Source: Oceanospirillum linum (GTDB taxonomy: Bacteria > Pseudomonadota > Gammaproteobacteria > Pseudomonadales > Halomonadaceae). Taken from it: a stretch of DNA of 64,000 nt. The notes under the pieces are model-generated. The model did not search any database. It worked only from the letters and a program-made list of their open reading frames with translations, and was not told the DNA's origin. The DNA lies in assembly GCF_001995095.2 (NCBI RefSeq), contig NZ_MTSD02000003.1, positions 496,001 to 560,000 on the forward strand, in the 5' to 3' direction. Of this stretch, positions 1 through 9,220 are shown one piece after another (position 1 is the first letter of the stretch; every line of letters begins with the position of its first letter). A program made the translations under genes and the position numbers.

Positions 1-11
1 AACTCAACTGG

Positions 12-515
12 ATGCGCCCCCATACGCCGGGACAGATACACCCCGATGAAGAATGGCTTGATTGGCTCACCGATGCCTCCTCTCTGACCCGTCGGTTGAG
101 ACAGGTTAGCCAGCAGCACTTTCATGTTCAGCTATTGCAACAAAAACTGCTAAAGCCGGCGCTGAATGAGTGTCGTCTTCTGGGTATGGCAACGCAGGAA
201 TATGCACTGGTTCGCCAGGTGGTTCTGCATGGCCTCAATCAACCCTGGGTTTTTGCACGTACCGTGATCCCCTTGCCAACCCTGCGTCAGGGCAACCGGC
301 ACCTGATGTTGCTCGGTAATCGCTCTTTAGGTAGCGTATTGTTTAAAAATACCCATACTCAGCGGACTTCTCAGGAGATCACGCCGTACCACGCGGATTT
401 CTGCGCCCCCTTTGTATGGGGCAGGCGTTCGACTTTTGAGATTCGTCAGGCTCCGCTTCTGGTGACAGAGTTATTTCTGGAGCCTTTTCGCCAACATCTA
501 CAGCTTCAGTTCTGA
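12..515 (+). CDS. ubiC: Chorismate--pyruvate lyase
   Basis: Converts chorismate to 4-hydroxybenzoate and pyruvate, the first committed step of ubiquinone synthesis in the cytosol. The 167-residue product matches the UbiC family in length and in its conserved blocks: an N-terminal WLDWLTD..SLTRRLR stretch, a central ARTVIP segment, the WGRRS motif near residue 136 and the C-terminal LLVTELFL segment. The next gene is ubiA, which uses its product. The reading frame stays open to the window edge (codons for L, N and W precede the ATG), and family members often begin with a WRPH-like segment. The true start may therefore lie outside the window and the N-terminus is uncertain. Confidence 0.93.
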   Translation: MRPHTPGQIHPDEEWLDWLTDASSLTRRLRQVSQQHFHVQLLQQKLLKPALNECRLLGMATQEYALVRQVVLHGLNQPWVFARTVIPLPTLRQGNRHLMLLGNRSLGSVLFKNTHTQRTSQEITPYHADFCAPFVWGRRSTFEIRQAPLLVTELFLEPFRQHLQLQF

Positions 516-560
516 ATAAACTGATAAAGCGTCTGATATAAGCCCCGGAGGGGAGTTCTG

Positions 561-1433
561 ATGACAACATCTGTATTTACCCAGCAGCTTCCCCATTACA
601 TCAAGCTGATGCGGATAGACCGGCCCATTGGCACCTATTTACTGCTCTGGCCGACACTCTGGGCGCTTTGGATTGCAGCAGAAGGTGTTCCGGACGGAGA
701 TATTCTGATCATCTTTATTTTAGGTGTCATCAGTATGCGGGCTGCGGGCTGCGTCATTAATGACTTTGCCGACAGAAAAATCGATGGTCACGTAGAACGT
801 ACCAAAGAACGCCCACTGGCAACCGGTGATGTGACAGCCAAGGAGGCTATCGGCCTGTTTGTTTTTCTGGGTCTGGTATCTTTCGCTCTGGTTCTTATGA
901 CCAACCCGCTGACTATTCTACTCTCTCTTGGCGGCATTCTACTGGCCTTTATGTATCCTTTTATGAAGCGCTATACCCACCTGCCTCAGGTCGTTTTAGG
1001 TGCAGCCTTCTCCTGGGCAATACCCATGGCTTATGCCGCACAGACCAATAGCGTTCCTGTGGAAGCCTGGTTGCTGTTCGCCGCTAAACTGCTTTGGACC
1101 GTGGCTTACGATACTCAATACGCCATGGTTGACCGCAACGATGATGTCAAAATCGGTGTCAAATCCACGGCTATTCTTTTTGGGGAGCTGGACCGGCATA
1201 TTATTGCTTTATTGCAGGCTCTGGCAGTGATTGCACTACTGATTGTAGCCGCATACAAAGGGCTGGGAGTATTTTTCTATCTGGGGCTTGCCGGAGGCGT
1301 GACACTCTTTGTCTACCAGGCCAAACTGATCGTCCATCGCAAACGGGAAGATTGCTTTAAGGCTTTCCTGAACAATCACTGGGTTGGTGTTTTAATTCTA
1401 TTGGGTATCGTCGTCGACTATGCTGTGAAATAA
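561..1433 (+). CDS. ubiA: 4-hydroxybenzoate polyprenyltransferase
   Basis: Membrane prenyltransferase that attaches the polyprenyl tail to 4-hydroxybenzoate in ubiquinone synthesis. The 290 residues are largely hydrophobic and fit the multi-helix UbiA fold. Both aspartate-rich motifs are visible: NDFADRKID near residue 67 and [12 protein letters not shown] near residue 183. These bind the Mg2+-diphosphate of the prenyl donor. A GGAGGGG-like ribosome site precedes the ATG. It follows ubiC by 45 bp, so the two are probably co-transcribed. The phoB promoter lies downstream and is separate. Confidence 0.97.
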   Translation: MTTSVFTQQLPHYIKLMRIDRPIGTYLLLWPTLWALWIAAEGVPDGDILIIFILGVISMRAAGCVINDFADRKIDGHVERTKERPLATGDVTAKEAIGLFVFLGLVSFALVLMTNPLTILLSLGGILLAFMYPFMKRYTHLPQVVLGAAFSWAIPMAYAAQTNSVPVEAWLLFAAKLLWTVAYDTQYAMVDRNDDVKIGVKSTAILFGELDRHIIALLQALAVIALLIVAAYKGLGVFFYLGLAGGVTLFVYQAKLIVHRKREDCFKAFLNNHWVGVLILLGIVVDYAVK

Positions 1434-1488
1434 CATCTGTTGCTGGCTTATCTGCTTTAAAACAGAGGAATTTCACACAAACGTCATC

Positions 1489-1506
1489 ATGTCATCTTAC
1501 TGTCAT
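1489..1506 (+). promoter_or_regulatory. PhoB box upstream of phoB
   Basis: Two 7-bp half-sites, ATGTCAT and CTGTCAT, are separated by the 4-bp spacer CTTA, which is the classical 18-bp Pho box layout. A -10-like TAATAA begins at 1519, about 12 bp downstream, as expected for a sigma70 promoter whose -35 is replaced by PhoB. The site lies 62 bp before the phoB start and implies autoregulation under phosphate limitation. Activity is inferred. Confidence 0.85.
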
Positions 1507-1567
1507 ATTTACTCGCTGTAATAATAGCGTTACTGATGACATAACCGACTTAGACGGGAACACGGAA

Positions 1568-2257
1568 ATGACAGGAAAAACCGTCCTGATTGTGGATGAC
1601 GAAGCTCCGATCAGGGAGATGATCGCTGTTGCGCTTGAAATGGCTGACTACGACTGCCTGGAAGCTGAAAATGCACAGCAGGCCCATGCGATGGTAATCG
1701 ATAAACGCCCTGACCTGATTCTTCTGGACTGGATGATGCCGGGCACCAGTGGTGTTGAGCTGGCACGCCGTCTGAAGCGTGACCCGGCCACCGCAGAAAC
1801 GCCTGTTATTATGCTGACAGCTAAAGGTGAAGAAGACAATAAAGTGCAGGGTCTGGAAGCTGGGGCGGATGATTATATCACCAAGCCTTTTTCACCCAGA
1901 GAGCTGGTTGCCCGCCTGAAAGCAGTACTACGCCGCACAACACCAAAGGGTATTGAAGACCCTGTTGATGTAGATGGACTGGAGTTGGATCCGGCAAGTC
2001 ATAGGGTCACCTCTAACGGCGAACCTCTTGAAATAGGGCCAACTGAGTTTCGGCTACTGCAGTTCTTTATGACCCATCAGGAGCGCGCCTACAGCCGCAA
2101 CCAACTACTGGATCAGGTCTGGGGTGGTAATGTCTATGTCGAAGAACGCACCGTAGATGTTCATATCCGCCGACTGCGCAAGGCGCTGGGCGAGAAACAC
2201 GAGCATCTGATCCAGACGGTACGCGGAACAGGTTATCGTTTTTCAGTTAAGGTCTGA
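1568..2257 (+). CDS. phoB: Phosphate regulon response regulator PhoB
   Basis: OmpR-family response regulator that, once phosphorylated by PhoR, activates Pho-box promoters. The receiver domain covers about residues 1-120, with acidic residues D10 and D11, phosphoacceptor D54 (LLDWMMPG) and the lysine of ITKPF near residue 106. The C-terminal winged helix ends in the usual VRGTGYRFS. The length of 229 residues is typical. A Pho box lies upstream, phoR follows, and the pst operon is 4 kb away on the other strand. Confidence 0.98.
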   Translation: MTGKTVLIVDDEAPIREMIAVALEMADYDCLEAENAQQAHAMVIDKRPDLILLDWMMPGTSGVELARRLKRDPATAETPVIMLTAKGEEDNKVQGLEAGADDYITKPFSPRELVARLKAVLRRTTPKGIEDPVDVDGLELDPASHRVTSNGEPLEIGPTEFRLLQFFMTHQERAYSRNQLLDQVWGGNVYVEERTVDVHIRRLRKALGEKHEHLIQTVRGTGYRFSVKV

Positions 2258-2297
2258 ATCTGATTAACTGAGCATCATTAAAATAACGGCTGAATAG

Positions 2298-2333
2298 AAA
2301 CGGTCTGATCTGCTGCAACAGATCAGACCGTTT
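2298..2333 (+). terminator. Perfect 15-bp hairpin between phoB and phoR
   Basis: AAACGGTCTGATCTG at 2298-2312 pairs perfectly with 2319-2333 around a 6-nt loop (CTGCAA). The T tract after it is very short (TTTATCC). It is therefore either a weak terminator that lowers phoR expression relative to phoB, or an mRNA stabiliser. It sits in the 121-bp phoB-phoR spacer. Confidence 0.55.
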
Positions 2334-2378
2334 ATCCAATCGTTCAGCGCCAATGTGCAAAAAGGAAGGTAACCGCTT

Positions 2379-3770
2379 GTGACTCCAATCTGGCAGGCAG
2401 AACTCACACGGATCGTATACATCGCCCTTTTTGCCGCTACCGCAGGCTGGCTCTCAGGCTCCGTTGCTTGGGCTTTGGTCACCATGCTGGCTATCTACGT
2501 CATCTTTGCACTTCGCTTTGTTCGTCGTCTCGACCATTGGCTGGAGCACAATGCCAGCGATGAACCGCCGGAAAGCTGGGGAATCTGGGGACATCTGTTC
2601 GATAAGATGTATCGCCATCAAAGACGCTATCAACAGCAACAGCAGCGCCTGACAGAGATTATTAATAAGGTACAGCGTTCCAGTGGAGCCTTACGGGACG
2701 CAGTGGTCATGATTGACCAGCACGGATCTCTGGAATGGTGGAACCGGGCTGCAGAAGGCCTGCTGGGTTTCCGTCATCCTTCAGATAAAGGGCAGGCTCT
2801 GACCAACCTCTTACGCGATCCACGCTTTATCAGTTATTACGACAAGCAGGACTATCAGGACCCACTGGTTCTGGCCTCGCCAATGGATGACAATATCGTT
2901 CTGGAGTACCAGATCACCATTTTTGGCAGAAATGAGCGCCTGATGCTGGTGCGGAATATCACTCGCCTTTACCGACTGGAACAGATGCGCAAAGATTTTG
3001 TCGCTAATGTTTCCCATGAACTCAGAACACCTCTGACAGTGATCAACGGCTATCTGGAAACGTTTGCCGATTACAGCGATCAACTACCTCCCCGTTGGGG
3101 CCGGGCAACGCATCAGATGCAGCAGCAGTCCCGCCGGATGCAGAATATTATTAATGACCTGCTACTGCTATCCCGCCTGGAAACAACCGATATTGAAGGG
3201 CAGCAGCAGTATATTGAGATCGACCTTATGCTCGATAGCATCAGACAGGATGCTCAACTGCTAAGCGGCGACAAAGAACACAGGATAACTACAGACCTGC
3301 GTACAGATGCCCGGGTGATTGGTTCCGAAAATGAACTGCGCAGCGCTATTTCGAACCTGGTATTCAATGCGGTGAAATATACGCCGCCAGGCTCCACCAT
3401 CAAAATGATCTGGCAAGAGCTGCCCCATAATAAGGGCGCTGTTTTAGCAGTGGAGGATAACGGCGAAGGCATTGATGCCCGACACCTGCCTCGTCTGACA
3501 GAGCGCTTTTACCGTGTCGACAAAGGGCGATCGGCTGAAACGGGTGGCACGGGCCTGGGTCTGGCCATTGTAAAACATGTGCTGCTGCGCCATAACGCCA
3601 AACTGGATATCAAAAGTGAAGTGGGGAAAGGTACACAGTTCAGCTGCACCTTCCCTGACACCTCACTGGCCATGCAGGGAGAAAGCACCAGAGAGCACTC
3701 TAATACTGTGGCCCACAGCCCCGAGCTATCAGACCTGGCGGCTCAACCGAGCGATAACTTTCGAGAGTAA
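2379..3770 (+). CDS. phoR: Phosphate regulon sensor histidine kinase PhoR
   Basis: Membrane histidine kinase that phosphorylates PhoB when phosphate is low. It starts with GTG, supported by an AAGGAAGG ribosome site 9 nt upstream. Two hydrophobic helices lie within the first 50 residues, followed by a PAS domain (about 95-190). The HisKA domain carries the phosphoacceptor histidine in VSHELRTP (near residue 213). The ATPase domain has the N box, VEDNGEGI and GTGLGLAIVKH. The 463-residue product has an extra Ser/Thr/Glu-rich tail of about 35 residues. Its last 42 bp overlap the convergent response-regulator gene. Confidence 0.97.
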   Translation: MTPIWQAELTRIVYIALFAATAGWLSGSVAWALVTMLAIYVIFALRFVRRLDHWLEHNASDEPPESWGIWGHLFDKMYRHQRRYQQQQQRLTEIINKVQRSSGALRDAVVMIDQHGSLEWWNRAAEGLLGFRHPSDKGQALTNLLRDPRFISYYDKQDYQDPLVLASPMDDNIVLEYQITIFGRNERLMLVRNITRLYRLEQMRKDFVANVSHELRTPLTVINGYLETFADYSDQLPPRWGRATHQMQQQSRRMQNIINDLLLLSRLETTDIEGQQQYIEIDLMLDSIRQDAQLLSGDKEHRITTDLRTDARVIGSENELRSAISNLVFNAVKYTPPGSTIKMIWQELPHNKGAVLAVEDNGEGIDARHLPRLTERFYRVDKGRSAETGGTGLGLAIVKHVLLRHNAKLDIKSEVGKGTQFSCTFPDTSLAMQGESTREHSNTVAHSPELSDLAAQPSDNFRE

Positions 3771-4568
3771 CTGAGAAGACTTTTGATCGATATCGGTAAA
3801 ACGAATACCCACGTAGACGTTCTCTGCATCAATTCGCTTCTCCTGAGCCTGCAACATAGTCACACAGCCTTTAACCGTCAGCCGGGTCTGCTGCTCCCCT
3901 TTACCGGCAACAAAACCCACGGACAGGTTTGCAAACATATCAGGCAAGCCCTGATCACGTGTAGCCATTACAACAACATCCTGCGGCGTCAGCTCTCGGA
4001 TCATCACCGGAAGCTTGTGTTCACCGAACATCAGCATCGCTTTCCCCCTGACTCTGCGGCTGACAGGGGAAGCGCTGCTTTGCATGCCATGCTTACCGGT
4101 TAACACATTAGCCGTTGTTCCGCCGCCCATTACACGGGCCCTCTGCTTCATAATTTCGGCCAGATCTTCACGGCTGATAACGTTCGTTTTAACCAGAGCC
4201 TTAGTCACTTTACTGATCAACTGGTCGTTATTAAAAGGCTTGGTAACATAGCTAGTTACGCCATGTTGTACCGCTTCAACAACGTACTCTTTGTCATCAA
4301 GGGAGGTGACCATGATGAAAGGTACATCTTTATTATGGCTCTGCTCATGCTCACGCAACCAGGTTAAAAGCTCAATGCCAGACATTTCCGGCATCTCCCA
4401 ATCACAAAGTATCAGGTCGAAACGGCCAACTTCCAACAACTTCTGGGCTTTACGGCCATCCTGAGCTGTTTCAACTTCAAACTGCGGATATTCTGCTTTA
4501 ACGGCCTTAACCATTAAGTCCCGGGTAAATTTAGCATCATCAACAACAAGTATGCGGGCGGTCTTCAT
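3729..4568 (-). CDS. Response regulator with C-terminal PilZ-like region
   Basis: The N-terminal 120 residues are a CheY-like receiver: VVDDAKFTRD, phosphoacceptor in LILCDWEMP and the lysine of VTKPFN. A linker rich in R, G and S follows. The C-terminal 110 residues begin with SRRVRGKAML and end in VGIRFTDID, which resembles a PilZ domain, but the usual DxSxxG motif is not evident, so c-di-GMP binding is doubtful. The output is unknown; chemotaxis- or motility-type signalling is a guess. It starts 7 bp after cysZ ends, so the two are likely co-transcribed. Its 3' end overlaps phoR in convergent orientation. Confidence 0.75.
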   Translation of the reverse strand: MKTARILVVDDAKFTRDLMVKAVKAEYPQFEVETAQDGRKAQKLLEVGRFDLILCDWEMPEMSGIELLTWLREHEQSHNKDVPFIMVTSLDDKEYVVEAVQHGVTSYVTKPFNNDQLISKVTKALVKTNVISREDLAEIMKQRARVMGGGTTANVLTGKHGMQSSASPVSRRVRGKAMLMFGEHKLPVMIRELTPQDVVVMATRDQGLPDMFANLSVGFVAGKGEQQTRLTVKGCVTMLQAQEKRIDAENVYVGIRFTDIDQKSSQLLSKVIARLSRQV

Positions 4569-4575
4569 AACTCTC

Positions 4576-5358
4576 TCAAATATCTTTCATACCAGATGGC
4601 GCATTTAACGATACAGAACTCAGGTTCGCATCAGGGTACACAGACAACTGCCGCACCCATAACCAGGTTGCGCCAGCAACGGCAGCAGGCATAAAAATAA
4701 GGTTAATAAAGGGGATAAACATCAGCAGGTAGCAAACTAATCCAAAGCTGACGGTATGCCACCAGTTTTGTTTAAGTCGACGCTGCATCGCATGGAAGTC
4801 TACCTTATGGTTATCCATCGGGTAGTCCATATACTGGATAGAAAGCATCCAGACTGAAAACATAAACCACAAAACAGGACTGATCAGGTTTACAACAGGG
4901 ATAAAGCTAATAATGAGAAGGAGCACAACCCGCTTCAGGAAGAACCACTGTTTTTGCAGCTCTCGGTGCAATGAACGTTTTGCCATCTCGGCTATAGTTT
5001 CATCCGGGAAATCTACCTGCCCATTACGCAGCTTCAGTTCAATTTTTTCCGCCAGCAAACCATTAAAAGGTGCCGCAATCAGTGCCGTTGTGGCATTAAA
5101 GCCGTATAACACAAAACCCAACATTGCGATCAGTGCCAGCGGCCATAACAGCCAGCCAAGAAAACTCAGCCATTCCGGCAGAAAAGCGATAAGACTGTCC
5201 AGCCAGCCATCAATAAGGCCCAGTGTCAGCCATATAAAAACAGAAAGAATAATAATATTGCTCAGTAAAGGCACCAGAACAAAACGCTTCATACCCGGCA
5301 TAGTGATCAACCGGAAACCCGCAGCCAAAGAGGCTGGTCCTGAAAAAAGATGTATCAT
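4576..5358 (-). CDS. cysZ: Sulfate transporter CysZ
   Basis: Inner-membrane protein of the CysZ family, linked to sulfate uptake for cysteine synthesis. The 260 residues carry the family pattern: GPASLAAGFRLI at the N-terminus, hydrophobic helices near 20-50, 65-95, 140-175 and 200-235, and the NGLLAEKIE and DYPMDNHK segments between them. It is upstream of the receiver/PilZ-like gene with 7 bp between. No cys genes are adjacent. The family assignment is firm and the substrate is taken from it. Confidence 0.9.
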   Translation of the reverse strand: MIHLFSGPASLAAGFRLITMPGMKRFVLVPLLSNIIILSVFIWLTLGLIDGWLDSLIAFLPEWLSFLGWLLWPLALIAMLGFVLYGFNATTALIAAPFNGLLAEKIELKLRNGQVDFPDETIAEMAKRSLHRELQKQWFFLKRVVLLLIISFIPVVNLISPVLWFMFSVWMLSIQYMDYPMDNHKVDFHAMQRRLKQNWWHTVSFGLVCYLLMFIPFINLIFMPAAVAGATWLWVRQLSVYPDANLSSVSLNAPSGMKDI

Positions 5359-5611
5359 AAAACCTCTGTCACAGCATTAACGGTTTAAACCGGGGGCTGG
5401 GATATTTATCCCGAAGGGACCCAGCAGGGATAATACCTCTACCCATAACCGGCAATAAAGTTCCAACTTACCCTGTTTTGATAAAAAGCAGGAATAACTG
5501 ATATCTTTTAATAAATCAAAATATCAGGTGTTCTTAAATTTCTGATCATCAAAGATTACAGGCATAAAAAAAGGCAGCCGAAGCTGCCCTTTAACCCGTG
5601 GATTACGGTGC
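5359..5611. other. Spacer between cysZ and phoU
   Basis: The 253 bp hold no convincing gene. The phoU-side end contains the Pst operon terminator. The rest should carry the cysZ promoter, but no clear -35/-10 pair could be assigned by eye. Confidence 0.5.
5566..5592 (-). terminator. Terminator of the pst-phoU operon
   Basis: GGCAGC and GCTGCC form a stem around a TTCG-type tetraloop when read on the minus strand. A run of seven U residues follows. It lies 20 bp after the phoU stop codon. Confidence 0.9.
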
Positions 5612-6334
5612 TTAATCGTTGCTCAGGCGCTGTTCGATGGTTTCCGGTGAGGAGTGACGGACATCCATACCTTTTACCAGATAAATCACGTACTCTGCGA
5701 TATTATCTGCGTGATCACCGATACGTTCCAGGGCACGCAACACCCAGATAATGTTCAGTACCCGACTGATGGACCGAGGATCTTCCATCATGAAGGTTAC
5801 CAGGGCTCGCATGGCAGACCGGTATTCCAGATCTACAGCTTTATCCTCCTGAGCAACTTTCAGTGCCAGATCTGTATCAAATCGGGCGAAGGCGGTCAGA
5901 GCATCTTTCACCATATTACGCACATGATTGCCGATATGACGCGTTTCAATATAGCCCCGGGGTGGCTCGCCTTCTTCAGCCAGCTGAATTGCATGGCGGG
6001 CAATTTTAGACGCCTCATCACCAATACGCTCAAGATCCGACGTTGCCCGGGTAACGGCCATCACTAAACGTAAGTCACTGGCTGCAGGCTGGCGTCGAGC
6101 CAAAATCCGGGTACATTCTTCATCAATTCGGATCTGCATTTCATTAATATTACGGTCGTTGGCGCGTACTTCCTCAGCGACAGCGCTATCGCCTTCGGTC
6201 AGTGCGTAAATCGCATCCTGAACCTGCTTCTCGACCAGGCCTCCCATGGCCAGAAGATGGGTTTTCAGGTCTTCCAGCTCGTTATTAAACTGCTGGGATA
6301 TGTGATGGCTATGGGTTTCTGTTGTGATTTCCAT
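5612..6334 (-). CDS. phoU: Phosphate signalling regulator PhoU
   Basis: Cytoplasmic negative regulator that links the PstSCAB transporter to PhoR and limits Pho signalling when phosphate is plentiful. The 240-residue, all-helical product shows the two PhoU repeats (about 20-110 and 125-215), each with a metal-binding E/DxxxD-type segment, such as RIGDEASKIA and RIGDHADNIAEY. It is the last gene of the pst operon, 106 bp after pstB, and is followed by a strong terminator. Confidence 0.98.
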   Translation of the reverse strand: MEITTETHSHHISQQFNNELEDLKTHLLAMGGLVEKQVQDAIYALTEGDSAVAEEVRANDRNINEMQIRIDEECTRILARRQPAASDLRLVMAVTRATSDLERIGDEASKIARHAIQLAEEGEPPRGYIETRHIGNHVRNMVKDALTAFARFDTDLALKVAQEDKAVDLEYRSAMRALVTFMMEDPRSISRVLNIIWVLRALERIGDHADNIAEYVIYLVKGMDVRHSSPETIEQRLSND

Positions 6335-6440
6335 GGTAATACCTTGTATCTGTGCAAACCAAAATAAGTGTTAAAACCAAAAAGACGCTATAAAAAACCT
6401 ACCGGTCATTAGGTTCTGACCGGCCACTGAGGCCTCTTAT

Positions 6441-7412
6441 TTAACCGTAACGTCCGGTAATATAATCTTCGGTTTTCTTCTCTTTCGGGTTGGTAAACAG
6501 CATATCGGTGTTACCAAATTCAATCAGGTTGCCCATATACATAAAGGCCGTGTAGTCAGAGACACGTGCAGCCTGTTGCATGTTGTGAGTCACAATGGCG
6601 ATAGTAAACTTATCCTTGAGCTCATAGATCAGCTCTTCGATTTTCAGCGTTGATATCGGATCCAGCGCGGAGGCGGGCTCATCCAACAGCAACACTTCGG
6701 GTTTTACTGCGATGGTACGGGCGATGACCAGACGCTGCTGCTGACCACCTGACATACCCAGCGCACTTTCATGCAGTCTGTCTTTTACTTCATCCCAAAG
6801 CGCTGCAGAACGCAGTGCCCATTCTACAGCTTCATCCAAAGTACGTTTTTTATTGATACCCTGAATACGCAGACCGTACGCCACATTCTCATAGATAGAT
6901 TTCGGAAATGGATTGGGCTTCTGGAACACCATACCAACACGGCGACGCAACTCTGCTACATCAACATTTTTTTGGTAGATATTCTGGCCTTCCATATTGA
7001 TTTCACCGGTGATGCGGCAGCCATCTACCAGATCATTCATACGGTTCAAGCTTCTTAGCAGCGTAGACTTGCCGCAACCGGAAGGCCCAATAAAGGCGGT
7101 TACCCTTTGTTTAGGGATCGTCATATTGACATCAAACAGCGCCTGTTTTTCGCCATAAAAAAGATCCATATTGCGCACATCTAAACAGGTTGTTTCCTGT
7201 TCCAGTGACAGACTACTGCCTTCGCCACGATTCATTGAGCTGATGTCGATGCTATGGCTTTTGGTTTCATGTGCAGCGGGCTTACCCTGGCTGCCGGTCA
7301 CATTTTGGGTATCAGTCATAGAAGAGCCTGTCGCGTTATTAGCCGGATCTTGAGTCTGTGCGCCAGTCGCTACTGGCGCCTCGGTTACTTTATTTTCAGC
7401 CTGAGCTTCCAT
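6441..7412 (-). CDS. pstB: Phosphate ABC transporter ATP-binding protein PstB
   Basis: ATPase of the high-affinity phosphate importer. It has the Walker A motif GPSGCGKST (109-117), the signature MSGGQQQRL and the Walker [13 protein letters not shown]. At 323 residues it is about 65 longer than typical PstB. The extra length is a polar, low-complexity N-terminus rich in Q, T, N and A. An AAGAGAG ribosome site sits 7 nt before the first ATG, supporting the long form. Internal ATGs at residues 32 (7319) and 60 (7235) are alternatives. The spacer to pstA contains a 7-bp hairpin (7471-7489). Confidence 0.96.
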   Translation of the reverse strand: MEAQAENKVTEAPVATGAQTQDPANNATGSSMTDTQNVTGSQGKPAAHETKSHSIDISSMNRGEGSSLSLEQETTCLDVRNMDLFYGEKQALFDVNMTIPKQRVTAFIGPSGCGKSTLLRSLNRMNDLVDGCRITGEINMEGQNIYQKNVDVAELRRRVGMVFQKPNPFPKSIYENVAYGLRIQGINKKRTLDEAVEWALRSAALWDEVKDRLHESALGMSGGQQQRLVIARTIAVKPEVLLLDEPASALDPISTLKIEELIYELKDKFTIAIVTHNMQQAARVSDYTAFMYMGNLIEFGNTDMLFTNPKEKKTEDYITGRYG

Positions 7413-7470
7413 AGGAATACTCTCTTTAAATTCGTTATTCAGTCTAACTGCGTTTCAGTAAATGCCTTGA

Positions 7471-7489
7471 CCGCAGGTTTTCCCTGCGG
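7471..7489 (-). other. Small hairpin between pstA and pstB
   Basis: CCGCAGG (7471-7477) and CCTGCGG (7483-7489) are inverted repeats around a 5-nt loop, with no T tract after them. An mRNA-processing or stabilising element is possible; a terminator is unlikely. Confidence 0.35.
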
Positions 7490-7517
7490 CTCTTACACAA
7501 CACCTGTTAATCAGAGG

Positions 7518-9194
7518 CTACATTTCCAGTGATTTATACTTCTCGCGCAGATGGTTACGGATAGCAACAGCACTAAAGTTAAGCAGTGCGATCACAATCA
7601 CAAGCAGTAGCGCCGTGGCGTAAACCAGTGGCCGGGCTGCTTCAACATTCGGGCTCTGAAAACCCACATCATAAATATGGAAGCCCAGGTGCATAAATTT
7701 CTGATCCAGATGGATAAACGGGTAGTTACCGTCCAGCGGCAGACTTGGAGCCAGTTTTACAACCCCCACCAGCATGAGAGGAGCAACCTCACCCGCGGCC
7801 CGTGCCACCGCAAGAATAACCCCAGTCATCATAGCTGGACTTGCCATGGGCAGAACCACACGCCATAAGGTTTCCGCTTTGGTGGCCCCCAGAGCCAGAG
7901 AACCTTCACGGACAGAACGAGGTATACGGGCCAGACCTTCTTCCGTCGCCACAATAACAACGGGAACCGTCAACAAAGCCAGGGTCAGGGATGCCCACAT
8001 AAGTCCCGGTGTACCAAACGTCGGAGCCGGCAGTGCTTCCGGAAAAAACAGCTGATCGATATTGCCACCCAGAAAGTAGATAAAGAAACCGAGACCAAAA
8101 ACGCCATAAACAACGGAAGGAACACCTGCCAGATTGTTCACTGCGATACGAATCATGCGGGTAGTGAAACCCTGCTTGGCGTATTCACGCAGATAAACAG
8201 CAGCAATAACACCAAAAGGCGTCACCAGAACTGACATCAGCAATACCATCATGACGGTACCGAAGATCGCTGGGAAAATACCACCTTCAGTATTCGCTTC
8301 GCGGGGATCGTCTGAGGCAAACTCCCAGAGTTTCGCACTGTAGAAGCCCATCTTATCCAGTATATCCATGCGGTTTGGCTGGTAAACGCGCACCACCTTG
8401 CTCAGAGAAACTTCAATTTCCTGGCCATTCATCGCACGGGCAACAAAGCTGTCTCGATTCGCAGCTGTGTAAAGATCCGCCAGCTGCTGCTGTAGCACCT
8501 CATATTCAGCGTTTAATACTGATCGTTCAGCATTCAGCTCCGCCAGGTTCTCGGGGGTGTTCTCACCATCAATTTCCAGGCGGCGCTCTTTTAAACGTAA
8601 ACGCTCAATCGCGTAATTGATGCGACCGATTTCGTGCTTTTCGATCTGATAAATCTCATCATGGATCTCAACCGCACGATCAACACGTTTCTTAAATTCA
8701 GGCCAGATACTGTTTTCGCCTGCAGCCTGAACGGCTACGGTCTTGTCCTTTTCCTTCAGGGCCAGCAAATAGCCGTAGAAGTTGCCCCACTCATGGCGCT
8801 CGACAGCGATCAAGTTTTCCGGGTAGCGGACCTCTTCAATAAAGTCCTCCAGAACCCAACGGAAATCTGTACCGTGCACGTCACGGTTGCCTATTTTTAT
8901 CAGATGGCGATCAACCAGCTCCTGATCAGTATCTATTTCAATACCGGCTGCCCGTATCTGTTCCACAGGAACAGATACGGTTTCAACCTTCTCACCAACC
9001 AAATGGAAGCTGTTGCCATTTAGCTCTCTGACATCGGCCTCCATAATGGAAGCCGGCCAAAAGTGTCCCAGCCCCCGTACAGCAATCAGCGCCAGAAGGC
9101 CAATCACCATAATCACACTGATCGCCACAGCACCGGCATTCAGCCAGATCCAGGGGGACCCGCTTTTTGTCCAGTTACCTAATGATTCACGCAT
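7518..9194 (-). CDS. pstA: Phosphate ABC transporter permease PstA
   Basis: Inner-membrane permease subunit of PstSCAB. The C-terminal 270 residues are the usual six-helix domain, with the EAA loop (GSLALGATKAETLWRVVLP) and the following AVARAAGEVAP segment. The protein is 558 residues, nearly twice the E. coli size, because about 240 mainly charged residues are inserted after the first helix (about 20-45). The insert contains a predicted coiled coil (about 180-245, rich in E, R and L). The large form is known in marine gammaproteobacteria; its function is not known to me. It lies 26 bp after pstC. Confidence 0.96.
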   Translation of the reverse strand: MRESLGNWTKSGSPWIWLNAGAVAISVIMVIGLLALIAVRGLGHFWPASIMEADVRELNGNSFHLVGEKVETVSVPVEQIRAAGIEIDTDQELVDRHLIKIGNRDVHGTDFRWVLEDFIEEVRYPENLIAVERHEWGNFYGYLLALKEKDKTVAVQAAGENSIWPEFKKRVDRAVEIHDEIYQIEKHEIGRINYAIERLRLKERRLEIDGENTPENLAELNAERSVLNAEYEVLQQQLADLYTAANRDSFVARAMNGQEIEVSLSKVVRVYQPNRMDILDKMGFYSAKLWEFASDDPREANTEGGIFPAIFGTVMMVLLMSVLVTPFGVIAAVYLREYAKQGFTTRMIRIAVNNLAGVPSVVYGVFGLGFFIYFLGGNIDQLFFPEALPAPTFGTPGLMWASLTLALLTVPVVIVATEEGLARIPRSVREGSLALGATKAETLWRVVLPMASPAMMTGVILAVARAAGEVAPLMLVGVVKLAPSLPLDGNYPFIHLDQKFMHLGFHIYDVGFQSPNVEAARPLVYATALLLVIVIALLNFSAVAIRNHLREKYKSLEM

Positions 9195-9220
9195 AACTTT
9201 TTCCTTTCACTCCGAGTCGC

